A DNA stretch of 64,000 bases from Ramlibacter alkalitolerans (lineage in GTDB: Bacteria; Pseudomonadota; Gammaproteobacteria; Burkholderiales; Burkholderiaceae_C): NCBI RefSeq assembly GCF_016722765.1, contig NZ_JAEQND010000018.1, positions 1 through 64,000 on the forward strand. The letters run 5' to 3'. Shown here piece by piece: positions 53,076-60,983 of this stretch. A program made the position numbers and the translations under genes. Positions within the stretch are counted from its first letter, which is position 1. Each line of letters opens with the position of its first letter. A model generated the notes under the pieces. That model made no database searches and was not told the DNA's origin. It saw nothing but the letters and a program-made list of their open reading frames with translations.

Positions 53076-53908
53076 TCGACGGCAACACGCAGGTCATCGC
53101 GCACCTGGGCTGGCCCACCCACAGCTTCAAGGCGCCGCTGATCTACAACCCCTACTTCGAGGCGATCGGCGTCAACGCGGTCGTGGTGCCCATGGGCTGC
53201 AAGCCGGGGACGTTCGCGCAGGTGCTGCAGGGCGTGTTCGCACTGGAGAACATCCGCGGCGCGCTGATCACCATGCCGCACAAGGTGAGCGTGGTCGAAC
53301 GGCTCGCCGAGGTCACGCCCACCGTGCAGGTCGCCGGCGCGTGCAATGCGGTCAAGCGCCTGCCGGACGGCCGCCTGGCCGGCGACATGTTCGACGGCGA
53401 AGGCTTCGTGCGCGCGCTCGCGCGCAAGGGCCTGGCGCTGCGCGGTGCGAGCGCGCTGGTGGTGGGCAGCGGCGGCGTCGGCTCGGCGATCGCGGCCTCG
53501 CTCGCCGCAGCGGGCGCCGGCACGCTGGCCGTCTTCGATGTGCGGGCGGAGGTTGCGGAATCGCTGGCGCAGCGCCTGCGCACGCACTATCCGGCGCTGC
53601 CCGTGCAGACCGGCAGCAAGGATCCGGCCGGCTTCGACCTGGTGGTGAACGCGACCCCGCTGGGCATGGAAGCCGGCGATCCGCTGCCGCTGGACGTGCA
53701 GCGCATCGCCCCCGGCAGCTTCGTCGGCGAAGTCGTGCTGAAGACCGAGATCACTCCCTTGCTGGCGGCGGCCCAGGCGCGCGGTTGCCGCATCCAGGTG
53801 GGCACCGACATGCTGTTCGAGATGATCCCGGCGTACCTGGAGTTCTTCGGGTTTCCGACGACGACGCCGGAGACCCTGCGCAGCCTGGCCCCCCTCGGCG
53901 TTTCGTAG
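53072..53908 (+). CDS. Shikimate dehydrogenase family protein
   Basis: 278 residues from the GTG at 53072, which overlaps the dctP stop (GTGA). The substrate domain has catalytic K71 in ITMPHKVSVV and D108 in DMFDGEGFV, where canonical AroE has N-T-D-x-x-G. The cofactor loop is GSGGVGSA (132-139). Its operon position with TRAP genes favours a peripheral catabolic role (quinate or shikimate use) rather than the biosynthetic AroE. The TAG stop is the first part of a dispersed repeat. Confidence 0.87.
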   Translation: MIDGNTQVIAHLGWPTHSFKAPLIYNPYFEAIGVNAVVVPMGCKPGTFAQVLQGVFALENIRGALITMPHKVSVVERLAEVTPTVQVAGACNAVKRLPDGRLAGDMFDGEGFVRALARKGLALRGASALVVGSGGVGSAIAASLAAAGAGTLAVFDVRAEVAESLAQRLRTHYPALPVQTGSKDPAGFDLVVNATPLGMEAGDPLPLDVQRIAPGSFVGEVVLKTEITPLLAAAQARGCRIQVGTDMLFEMIPAYLEFFGFPTTTPETLRSLAPLGVS

Positions 53909-54027
53909 GCTGGCGGTGAGCGCCGCAGGCCGAACCCCAGCGTTGCGCGCGATCGCCAGTGTTGGCGGGATCACGTGGGTTCGCGAGATCGCTGGGGTTC
54001 GCGCTGCGCGGCTCACCGCCAGCCTAC
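53905..54027. repeat. GTAGGCTGG-family inverted repeat (copy 6)
   Basis: GTAGGCTGGCGGTGAGCGCC at the left, CGCGGCTCACCGCCAGCCTAC at the right, with internal CCCCAGCG / CGCTGGGG. The TAG at 53906-53908 is the stop codon of the dehydrogenase gene. Confidence 0.85.
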
Positions 54028-54040
54028 GGTTCCGCACCCC

Positions 54041-54367
54041 TCAGGCCAGCCACTTCAATGCCGCGTCCGCCTCCTGGAAGAACCGCACCCCCTGCGCCTC
54101 GCGAACGCCCGTGCCGGCCGCCACGACCGCGATCTTCTGCATGCCGGGCAGCCTGCGCATCGCCTCGGCGGCCAGGCGCGACTGCTCCTCCTGGCCCAGC
54201 GGGCTGCGCAGGCCGCGCAGGTCGAGCAGCACGGAGGGCCGCGGCCAGGAGGTGCTGTCCACCTCCAGCACCTGCATCAGCGAAAGGAGGCGCCCGAGCG
54301 TCGGCTCGCCGATCACGCCGACGCGGGTACAGGTGGCCTCATGGGCGATGGAGACATCGAACCTCAT
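54041..54367 (-). CDS. Small STAS-like hypothetical protein
   Basis: 108 residues. An alternating strand-helix order (MRFDVSIAHEATCTRVGVIGE, PSVLLDLRGLRSPLGQEEQS, QKIAVVAAGTGVREAQGV) suggests an STAS/SpoIIAA-type fold. The phosphorylatable Ser of anti-sigma antagonists is not evident. Function unknown. The 127-bp gap before the GGT gene (54368-54494) shows no gene. Confidence 0.5.
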   Translation of the reverse strand: MRFDVSIAHEATCTRVGVIGEPTLGRLLSLMQVLEVDSTSWPRPSVLLDLRGLRSPLGQEEQSRLAAEAMRRLPGMQKIAVVAAGTGVREAQGVRFFQEADAALKWLA

Positions 54368-54494
54368 GCCGGCTACTTTGCAGCCGCAGCCGCCCGGGCG
54401 CTGTCCACTAATCGCGTGAGCGGCCGGTGAAACACGTGTTGCGGACGATGCCGCCCGCTACACATGCCGTTGCCCACCGTTACGGGAACTCCGT

Positions 54495-56114
54495 TCAGAA
54501 CCCCGCGGCGAGGCCGTCGCGCCGGGAATCGGACGCGATCACGTAGCCCTCACGCGACGGATCTCCCATGCGCCAGATGAACTGGCCGGCGCCGAAGTCC
54601 TGGTAGCTGTCCTCGATGACGTCGATGCGGTGGCCGCGCTGCACGAGTTCGGCCACCGTGCCCTTGTCCATCTGGTGTTCGACGTTGATCTGCAGGCCGG
54701 CATTGAAGCGCCAGCGCGGCGCGTCGCAGGCCGCTTGCGGGCTCTGCCGGTAGTCGAGCATGCGCACCAGGGTCTGCAGGTGGCCCTGCGGCTGCATGTT
54801 CCCGCCCATCACGCCGAAGCTCATGACCGGCTGGCCGTCCTTGGTCAGGAAGGCGGGAATGATGGTGTGGAAGGGCCGCTTGCCCGGCTCGACCTGGTTG
54901 GCCCCGGCCTCCAGGCTGAAGCCGTGGCCGCGGTTCTGCAGGCTCACGCCGAAGCTGGGCTCCACGCAACCCGAGCCGAAGCCCATGTAGTTGCTCTGGA
55001 TGAAGCTGATCATCATCCCGCTCTCGTCGGCCGCCGTCAGGTAGATCGTGCCGCCCTTGACCGGGTTGCCGGCCTTGAAGTCCTGGGCCCGCTTCATGTC
55101 GATCAGCTTCGCGCGCGAGGCCAGGTAGGCGTCGTCGAGCATCTGCTCGGTGCTCAGCTCCATGGCGGAACGCTCGGCGACGTAGCGATAGACATCTGCG
55201 AAGGCGAGCTTCATCGCCTCAATCTGCAGGTGCTGCGAATCGGCGCCGTCCACCTTGTGCGAGGCGAGGTCGAAGTTCTTCAGGATGCCCAACGCGATCA
55301 GCGCGGCGATGCCCTGCCCGTTGGGCGGGATCTCGTGCAGCGTGTAGCCGCCGTACTCCTTGGCGATGGGCTCGACCCATTCCGGCCGGTAGGCGGCGAA
55401 GTCCTGCACCGTGTGCGCGCCGCCGCTCTCGCGCGAGAAGCGGGCCAGCGCCTGGGCGATCTCGCCCTCGTAGAAGGCGGCGCCGCGCGTCTCCGCGATC
55501 GCGCGCAGCGCCCGCGCCGCGGCCGGGAAGCGGAACAGCTCGCCCACCTGGGGCGCGCGGCCCCAGGGCAGGAAGCTCTGGGCGAAGCCGGGCAGGCTGC
55601 CCAGCTCCGGCGTCGCGGCCTCCCACTTCTGCTGCACCACGATGGGCAGCAGGTAGCCCCGCTCGGCGATCTCGATGGCGGGCTGCAGCAGGTCGGCAAA
55701 GGGCAGCTTGCCGTAACGCTCGCTCAGTGCCACCCAGGTGGCGACCGCGCCGGGCACGGTGACGGAGTCGATCCCGCGCTTGGGCGGCGTCTTCGCATCG
55801 GCGCCGTACTTGCCGCGGAAGTACTCGGGCGTCCAGCCGGCGGGCGCGCGGCCGGAACCGTTGATGCCCTGGAGCTGCTTGCCGTCCCACAGGATGGCGA
55901 AGGCGTCGCTGCCCAGGCCGTTGCTCACCGGCTCCACGATGGTCATGGCGGCGGCCGCGGCGATCGCCGCATCGACGGCATTGCCGCCCTTCCACAGGAT
56001 GCGCAGGCCGGCCTGCGCAGCCAGCGGATGCGAGGTGGAAACGGCATTGCGCGCGAACACCGGCACGCGCGTGGTCGGATAGGGATTGTGGAAATCGAAG
56101 GCGTGCATGGTCAT
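54495..56114 (-). CDS. Gamma-glutamyltransferase family protein
   Basis: 539 residues. The Ntn-hydrolase core is visible: SHPLAAQAGLRILWKGGNAVDAA in the N-part and catalytic Thr T356 in VKGGTIYLTAADE, aligned to the T-T-H-x-S-V-V-D motif of classical GGT with the same seven-residue spacing to Asp. Lysine/arginine binding and FGSGCVEPSFG follow. No signal peptide is apparent, so a cytoplasmic form is probable. The ATG at 56114 overlaps the stop of the Bug gene upstream (ATGA). The substrate may be a gamma-glutamyl compound, but relatives include acylases. Confidence 0.87.
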   Translation of the reverse strand: MTMHAFDFHNPYPTTRVPVFARNAVSTSHPLAAQAGLRILWKGGNAVDAAIAAAAAMTIVEPVSNGLGSDAFAILWDGKQLQGINGSGRAPAGWTPEYFRGKYGADAKTPPKRGIDSVTVPGAVATWVALSERYGKLPFADLLQPAIEIAERGYLLPIVVQQKWEAATPELGSLPGFAQSFLPWGRAPQVGELFRFPAAARALRAIAETRGAAFYEGEIAQALARFSRESGGAHTVQDFAAYRPEWVEPIAKEYGGYTLHEIPPNGQGIAALIALGILKNFDLASHKVDGADSQHLQIEAMKLAFADVYRYVAERSAMELSTEQMLDDAYLASRAKLIDMKRAQDFKAGNPVKGGTIYLTAADESGMMISFIQSNYMGFGSGCVEPSFGVSLQNRGHGFSLEAGANQVEPGKRPFHTIIPAFLTKDGQPVMSFGVMGGNMQPQGHLQTLVRMLDYRQSPQAACDAPRWRFNAGLQINVEHQMDKGTVAELVQRGHRIDVIEDSYQDFGAGQFIWRMGDPSREGYVIASDSRRDGLAAGF

Positions 56115-57076
56115 TGTTCCGCCGTGATGTGGCGCTCGGTGATGATCTTCTTCCACTTCGCGCGGTCCTTCTCCAGCATGGCGGCGAACTGCTGCGGCGT
56201 GCCGCCCACCGGCTCGATGCCCAGGCGCGCGAGGCGGTCCTTGACCTCCGGATCCTGCAGCGCCTGGTTCAGGGCCGCATTGACCTTCGTCGTGATGTCG
56301 GCAGGAAGGCCCTTCGGGCCGTAGAAGCCGAACCACGTCAGCGACTCGAAGCCGGGCACGGTCTCAGCCACCGCCGGCAGGTTGGGCAGCAGCGGCGAGC
56401 GCTTCGCGCTGGTGATGCCCAGTGCGCGCAGGCGGCCCTCCTTCACGTGCGGCAGCCCGCTGGGCAGCGAGTCGAACAGGACGTCGACCTTGCCGCTCAC
56501 CAGGTCGGGAATCGCCAGGGCCGTGCCCTTGTACGGGATGTGCACCAGGAACAGGTTGGCCTGCGCCTTGAAGTACTCCGCCGTCAGGTGGACGATCGTG
56601 CCGTTGCCGCTGCTGGCGAAATTGAGCTTGCCCGGGTTCTTGCGGGCGTAGTCCACCCATTCGGCGACCGTCTTGGCCGGCGCGCTGTTCGGCACCAGCA
56701 TGATGTTGGGCGCATCGCCCGCGTGCCCGATCGGCGTGAAGTCGTGCACTGCGTCGTACGGAAGCTTCGGCGTGAGCAGCGGGCCGATGCTGTGCGTGCT
56801 GGTCGTGGCCAGCAGCAGCGTGTAGCCGTCCGGTGCGGCCTTGGCCGCCTGGTCGGAGCCGATGGCCCCGCCGGCGCCCGGCTTGTTGTCGACGACGAGC
56901 GGCTGGCCGAGCCGTTCGCCCATCTTCTGCGACAGCGCACGGGCGAAGATGTCGGTGGCACCGCCGGCCGGGAACGGCACGACGAGGCGGATCGGACGGT
57001 TGGGATAGCCCTGCGCATGGGCGGCGGGCATGGCCAGCGCGGTGGCGGCCAGGAGAAGGGTCGCGAGCAGCTTCAT
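56111..57076 (-). CDS. Bug-family (TctC) binding protein
   Basis: 321 residues, periplasmic. The signal MKLLATLLLAATALAMPAAH is followed by GYPNRPIRLVVPFPAGGATD and VVDNKPGAGGAIGSDQAAKA. It is transcribed with the gamma-glutamyltransferase gene (ATGA overlap) and is divergent from a LysR regulator, so the pair probably forms a LysR-controlled uptake-and-hydrolysis unit. The ligand is unknown. Confidence 0.92.
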   Translation of the reverse strand: MKLLATLLLAATALAMPAAHAQGYPNRPIRLVVPFPAGGATDIFARALSQKMGERLGQPLVVDNKPGAGGAIGSDQAAKAAPDGYTLLLATTSTHSIGPLLTPKLPYDAVHDFTPIGHAGDAPNIMLVPNSAPAKTVAEWVDYARKNPGKLNFASSGNGTIVHLTAEYFKAQANLFLVHIPYKGTALAIPDLVSGKVDVLFDSLPSGLPHVKEGRLRALGITSAKRSPLLPNLPAVAETVPGFESLTWFGFYGPKGLPADITTKVNAALNQALQDPEVKDRLARLGIEPVGGTPQQFAAMLEKDRAKWKKIITERHITAEQ

Positions 57077-57117
57077 GCCCCGATGATAAGACCGCCACAG
57101 CAAAGCAAAGTCGAATA

Positions 57118-57152
57118 ATGCTTTAGCAAAGCTAAAGCCATGCTTTAGCATG
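57118..57152. promoter_or_regulatory. LysR-type operator with 22-bp-spaced direct repeats and dyads
   Basis: The undecamer ATGCTTTAGCA occurs twice in direct orientation at 57118 and 57140, exactly two helical turns apart. Each lies in a dyad: CTTTAGC-AAA-GCTAAAG (57121-57137) and CATGC-TTTA-GCATG (57139-57152). The first contains the T-N11-A type LysR box. It lies in the intergenic region of the divergent Bug/GGT and LysR genes. Confidence 0.8.
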
Positions 57153-57157
57153 GCGGC

Positions 57158-58024
57158 ATGAGCAGCATCCGCGTCCTGAGGACTTTCGCCGCCGTCGCGG
57201 CTGAGGGTTCGTTCGCCGCCGCGGCCGCGCGCGTGGCGCTGACGCAGGCGGCCGTCGGCCAGCAGATGCGCGCGCTGGAAGCCGACCTGCGGCGGCCCCT
57301 GTTCGAGCGCCAGGGCAAGACCGTGGTCCTCAACGAAGCGGGGCGCGAACTGGTGCCGCAGGTGCGGCGGCTGCTGGCGGCGTACGAGCAGATGCTCGCG
57401 CCGGCCGATGCGGCGGACGCCATGGCGGGCACGGTGCATCTCGGGGCCATTGTGTCGGCGGTGCGGCCGCTGATCCAGGCCACGCTGGCGCTCAAGGCGC
57501 GGCATGCGGCACTGGACCTGCACGTCTCGGCTGCCAAGTCGATCGATCTCATGGCCAGCGTGCAGGCCGGCGCGCTGGATGCCGCCGTGCTGGTGCGCGA
57601 GCCCGGCGCGCCCGGCGAGGTCGCCTGGACGCCGCTGTATGCCGAGCCCATGGTGCTGCTCGCGCCGAGGCGGCTGGAGGAAGCGGATCCGCGCGCCATC
57701 CTGCAGTCGCAGCCCTTCATCCGCTTCGATCCGGCGCAGCACACCGGGCTGCTGGTGGAGCGCACGCTGGCACGGTTGCGCGTGCAGCCGCGCGAGCTGC
57801 TGCAGCTCAATGCGCTGGAAAGCATCGTGGAACTGGTGCGGTCGGGCCTCGGCGTGAGCGTCGTGCCGCTGCTGCGCGATGCGCGCTGGCAGGCGGATGC
57901 GAAGCTGCGGGTGGTGGAGATCCCGCGGGCCGAGGAACGCAGGATCGCAGTGGCGCAGCGCAGGGATTCGGCCAAGGCGGGGGCGGTGGCGGCGCTGGTG
58001 CGGGAGTTGCGCAAGGCGGGGTGA
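57158..58024 (+). CDS. LysR-family transcriptional regulator
   Basis: 288 residues. The N-terminal winged HTH reads RVLRTFAAVAAEGSFAAAAA, then RVALTQAAVGQQMRALEADL, and FERQGKTVVLNEAGRELV. The C-terminal effector domain is complete. It is divergent from the Bug-GGT operon and likely controls it through the operator at 57118-57152; the substrate or a product would be the inducer. Confidence 0.92.
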   Translation: MSSIRVLRTFAAVAAEGSFAAAAARVALTQAAVGQQMRALEADLRRPLFERQGKTVVLNEAGRELVPQVRRLLAAYEQMLAPADAADAMAGTVHLGAIVSAVRPLIQATLALKARHAALDLHVSAAKSIDLMASVQAGALDAAVLVREPGAPGEVAWTPLYAEPMVLLAPRRLEEADPRAILQSQPFIRFDPAQHTGLLVERTLARLRVQPRELLQLNALESIVELVRSGLGVSVVPLLRDARWQADAKLRVVEIPRAEERRIAVAQRRDSAKAGAVAALVRELRKAG

Positions 58025-58040
58025 AGCGCTCTGGGGTTGG

Positions 58041-58080
58041 AGCGCTGGGGTTCGGCCTTCGGCGCTCACCGCCAGCCTAC
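58041..58080. repeat. GTAGGCTGG-family half repeat (copy 7)
   Basis: A single arm in reverse orientation (AGCGCTGGGGTTCGGCCTTC, ending CTCACCGCCAGCCTAC), with its partner lost. It lies between the LysR stop and the nth start, 9 bp before the ATG. Confidence 0.75.
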
Positions 58081-58089
58081 ACTCGGGCC

Positions 58090-58740
58090 ATGAAAGACGA
58101 GGACGTCGAACCCTTCTTCGCGACGCTGAAGGCGGCCAACCCCATGCCGCGGAGCGAGCTCGAATACAGCACCGTGTTCGAGTTGCTGGTGGCGGTGCTG
58201 CTGTCGGCGCAGGCGACCGATGCGGGCGTGAACAAGGCCACGCGGCGCCTGTTCCATGTCGCCAACACGCCGCAGCGGATCCTGGCGCTGGGACTGGCGG
58301 GCGTGGAGGACTACATCAAGACCATCGGCCTGTACCGCACGAAGGCGAAGCACCTGATGGAGACCTGCCGCATCCTGGTGGAGCAGCACGGCGGCCAGGT
58401 CCCGCGCGACCGCGCCGCGCTGGAGGCGCTGCCGGGCGTCGGGCGCAAGACGGCCAACGTGGTCCTGAACGTGGCCTTCGGCGAAGACGCGATGGCGGTG
58501 GACACGCACATCTTCCGCGTCAGCAACCGCACCGGGCTGGCGCCCGGACGCAATCCGCTCGAAGTGGAGCAGCGCCTGATGGAGCGCGTGCCGCCGGCGT
58601 ATCGCACCGATGCGCACCACTGGCTGATCCTGCACGGGCGCTATGTCTGCGTGGCGCGGCTGCCGAAGTGCTGGCAGTGCGCCGTCGCGCCGTTCTGCGA
58701 CTACCAGCCGAAGACGCCGCCGCCGGCCTTGCGCGCCTGA
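58090..58740 (+). CDS. nth: Endonuclease III
   Basis: 216 residues, DNA glycosylase/AP lyase for oxidised pyrimidines. Catalytic K120 lies in the HhH motif LPGVGRKTANVV and D138 in VDTHIFRV, at exactly the E. coli residue numbers. The iron-sulphur loop C-x6-C-x2-C-x5-C is complete at the end. The start at 58090 is the first ATG after the repeat arm. Confidence 0.96.
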   Translation: MKDEDVEPFFATLKAANPMPRSELEYSTVFELLVAVLLSAQATDAGVNKATRRLFHVANTPQRILALGLAGVEDYIKTIGLYRTKAKHLMETCRILVEQHGGQVPRDRAALEALPGVGRKTANVVLNVAFGEDAMAVDTHIFRVSNRTGLAPGRNPLEVEQRLMERVPPAYRTDAHHWLILHGRYVCVARLPKCWQCAVAPFCDYQPKTPPPALRA

Positions 58741-58787
58741 GCAGGGCTGCGGGTGTCACAATGGGCCGAGCACGTATCGAGGCCGGC

Positions 58788-59081
58788 ATGGAACAGGACA
58801 ATCAGGACAAGGAACTCAGGGAAACCGTCGAGATCCACACGCAGAGCATCCAGGGACTGGTGGACAACCAGCTGATGCTGGCGGCGCAGGTGCAGGTGCT
58901 GCAGGCAGCGCTCGCGACGGTGCTGCTGCACCACGGCGACCGCGCCACGCTGCTGCGCACCTTCAAGGGCTACATGAAGATCTCCAAGGAATCGACGCCG
59001 CAGCTGTCGCGGCATATGGAGGCGCTGGAGGGCGGGATGCTCGCCTTGCTGGGGCAAGGGACGGAGCCCGAACGTACGTAG
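58788..59081 (+). CDS. Small hypothetical protein
   Basis: 97 residues, mostly helical (ETVEIHTQSIQGLVDNQLML, then AALATVLLHHGDRATLLRTF). There is no known domain. GAGG lies 6 bases before the ATG at 58788; 58761 is an in-frame alternative. It lies 47 bp after nth on the same strand and might share its transcript. Codon use is like that of the neighbours. Confidence 0.5.
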   Translation: MEQDNQDKELRETVEIHTQSIQGLVDNQLMLAAQVQVLQAALATVLLHHGDRATLLRTFKGYMKISKESTPQLSRHMEALEGGMLALLGQGTEPERT

Positions 59082-59103
59082 CGCGACAATCGCCAAACCC
59101 AAC

Positions 59104-59503
59104 CCGTCATTCCGGCGAAGCCACCCGTCATTCCCCCGCGAAGCCACACCCGGCATTCCCCCGCGAAGCCACACCCGTCATTCCCGCGAAGGCGGGATTC
59201 CAGGGCTCCCGATGCTCGCCGCGCGCGGCGAGTTCCCTGGAAGCTCTGGGTCCCGCCTCCGCGGGGATGACGGCCTTCTCGAGTTGCGCTGCCGGATCCA
59301 CACCGTCAGTCCCACGTCGACGGCCTTCTCAAGTCGCGCTGCCGGAATCCATGGTGCCGGTCCCCCGTCGACCGCCGCCTCAACGCGCTGGCGGAACCCA
59401 CACATCGTCATTCCCGCGAAGGCGGGAATCCAGGGCTCCCGATGCTCGCCGCGCGCGGCGAGTTCCCTGGAAGCTCTGGTCCCCGCCTCCGCGGGGATGA
59501 CGG
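59104..59503. repeat. Repeat array with two 98-bp copies of the GTCATTCCCGCG palindrome
   Basis: Three or four tandem truncated arms of about 25 bp (59104-59175) are followed by a complete 98-bp element at 59176-59273. A 30-bp CGGCCTTCTCGAGTTGCGCT-type block is repeated about three times between 59271 and 59400, and a second 98-bp copy lies at 59406-59503. The two 98-bp copies differ at only a few bases. The whole 455-bp intergenic stretch holds no gene. Confidence 0.85.
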
Positions 59504-59537
59504 CTGGCGCCGATCCAGCCCCGCAGGTCCTGGCCCC

Positions 59538-60971
59538 TCACGGCGAGGTCGCCGCCATCGACCCGAACCCACCCCAACCTCCCCCCAGCGCCTGGATCAG
59601 CGACACCGCTGCCAGCTGGTGGTCGATCTGCGCCTGCACCAGCGCGCGCCGCGCCGCGGCGGCGTTCTGCTGCGCGGTGATCACCTCCGTGTAGCCGACC
59701 TGCCCCGCCTCGTAGCGGTTCAGGACCTGCTGCTCCACCAGGCCCGACGCGCGGCTGGCCTGCGCCCGCAGGCCCTGCTGCTGGGTGAGCACGCGCAGCC
59801 CCACCAGCTGGTCCTCCACGTCCTGGAACGCGGTGAGCACCGTCTGCCGGTAGCGCGCCGCGGACTCGTCGAGCGCGAAGCGCGCCTGCTCCACCCGGGC
59901 GTTGCGCGCGCCGGCGTCGAACAGCGTCTGCGCCACCGAGGAGCCGAGCGCCCACACCAGCGTGGAGACCTTGAACAGGTCGCCGATGCTGGCGGCGCTG
60001 GAGCCGATCGAGCCGGTCAGGTTCAGGCTGGGGAACAAGGCGGCACGCTCGATGCCGATCTGCGCATTGGCGCGCGCGACGCTGCGTTCGGCCGCCGCGA
60101 TGTCGGGCCGGCGCTGCAACAGCGTCGAGGGCACTTCCACCGGGATCGCCGGCACCTTCACGCTCCACTTCGGATCGACGGGGATGCTGAAGTTGGCCGG
60201 CGCCTTGCCCACCAGCACCGCGACGGCGTGCTCGAAGTTGGCGCGCTGCCGCTCCAGCGTCAACAGATCGGCCTGGCTGTTGGCCAGCTGGCTTTCGGCC
60301 TGCAGGACGTCCGTGCGCGCCACCACGCCGGCCTCGTAGCGGTTGCGCGTGATCTGCAGGCTGCGCGTGTAGCCGGCCGTCGTCTCCGACTGCAGCCGGT
60401 ACAGCACGTCGGTCTCGCGCAGGCCGAAGTAGTTGGCCGCCAGTTCGCCCTGCGCCGCGAGCCGCGCCGCGGCCAGGTCGGCCTCGGCGACCTGCTCGCC
60501 GCTGCGTGCGCTGTCGACCGCCAGCCGCAGGCGGCCGAACACGTCGGGCTCCCAGCTCGCACCGATGTTCCACGAATAGGTGCTGCGCGAAGGCGTGTCC
60601 GGGCCACCGGTGCGGTTGCTGCGCACGTCCAGGTCCACGCGCGGGAACAGGCTCGCGCGCTGCTCGCGCGTCAGCGCCCGCGCCTGGGCATAGGCGGCGA
60701 CGGCGGCGGCCACGTTCTGGTTGGAGACCGCCACCTGCTGGGCCAGGTCGTTCAGGTAGGGATCGTCGAACAGCTCCCACCAGGCACCGCGCTCCAGCGC
60801 GTCGGCCGGCGCCGCCCGCACCCAGGCGCCCTGGCCTTCCTTGAATTCCATGGGCGTGTCGATCGCCGGCACCTCGTAGGCGGGCGCGAGCGGCAGCGGG
60901 GCGCAGCCGGCCAGCGCCAGGCTGGAGGCGAGGAGGGCAAGGAGGGGGCGGGATGACGGTGGAAGCTGCAT
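59538..60971 (-). CDS. NodT-family outer-membrane efflux lipoprotein
   Basis: 477 residues. The lipoprotein signal MQLPPSSRPLLALLASSLAL ends in lipobox L-A-G-C. Two TolC-like coiled repeats follow (e.g. VAAAVAAYAQARALTREQRA and VLQRRPDIAAAERSVARANA). It is the outer-membrane channel for the RND pump encoded 12 bp upstream on the same strand. No periplasmic adaptor gene is within the window; it should lie to the right of 64000. Confidence 0.9.
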   Translation of the reverse strand: MQLPPSSRPLLALLASSLALAGCAPLPLAPAYEVPAIDTPMEFKEGQGAWVRAAPADALERGAWWELFDDPYLNDLAQQVAVSNQNVAAAVAAYAQARALTREQRASLFPRVDLDVRSNRTGGPDTPSRSTYSWNIGASWEPDVFGRLRLAVDSARSGEQVAEADLAAARLAAQGELAANYFGLRETDVLYRLQSETTAGYTRSLQITRNRYEAGVVARTDVLQAESQLANSQADLLTLERQRANFEHAVAVLVGKAPANFSIPVDPKWSVKVPAIPVEVPSTLLQRRPDIAAAERSVARANAQIGIERAALFPSLNLTGSIGSSAASIGDLFKVSTLVWALGSSVAQTLFDAGARNARVEQARFALDESAARYRQTVLTAFQDVEDQLVGLRVLTQQQGLRAQASRASGLVEQQVLNRYEAGQVGYTEVITAQQNAAAARRALVQAQIDHQLAAVSLIQALGGGWGGFGSMAATSP

Positions 60972-60983
60972 GCGTTGGGGTGT

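Noticed and set aside
59104..59400. Regularly spaced short repeats that look like a CRISPR array
   Set aside because: Units vary in length and sequence, spacers are absent or repeated, and no cas gene is near; it is a palindromic repeat array.
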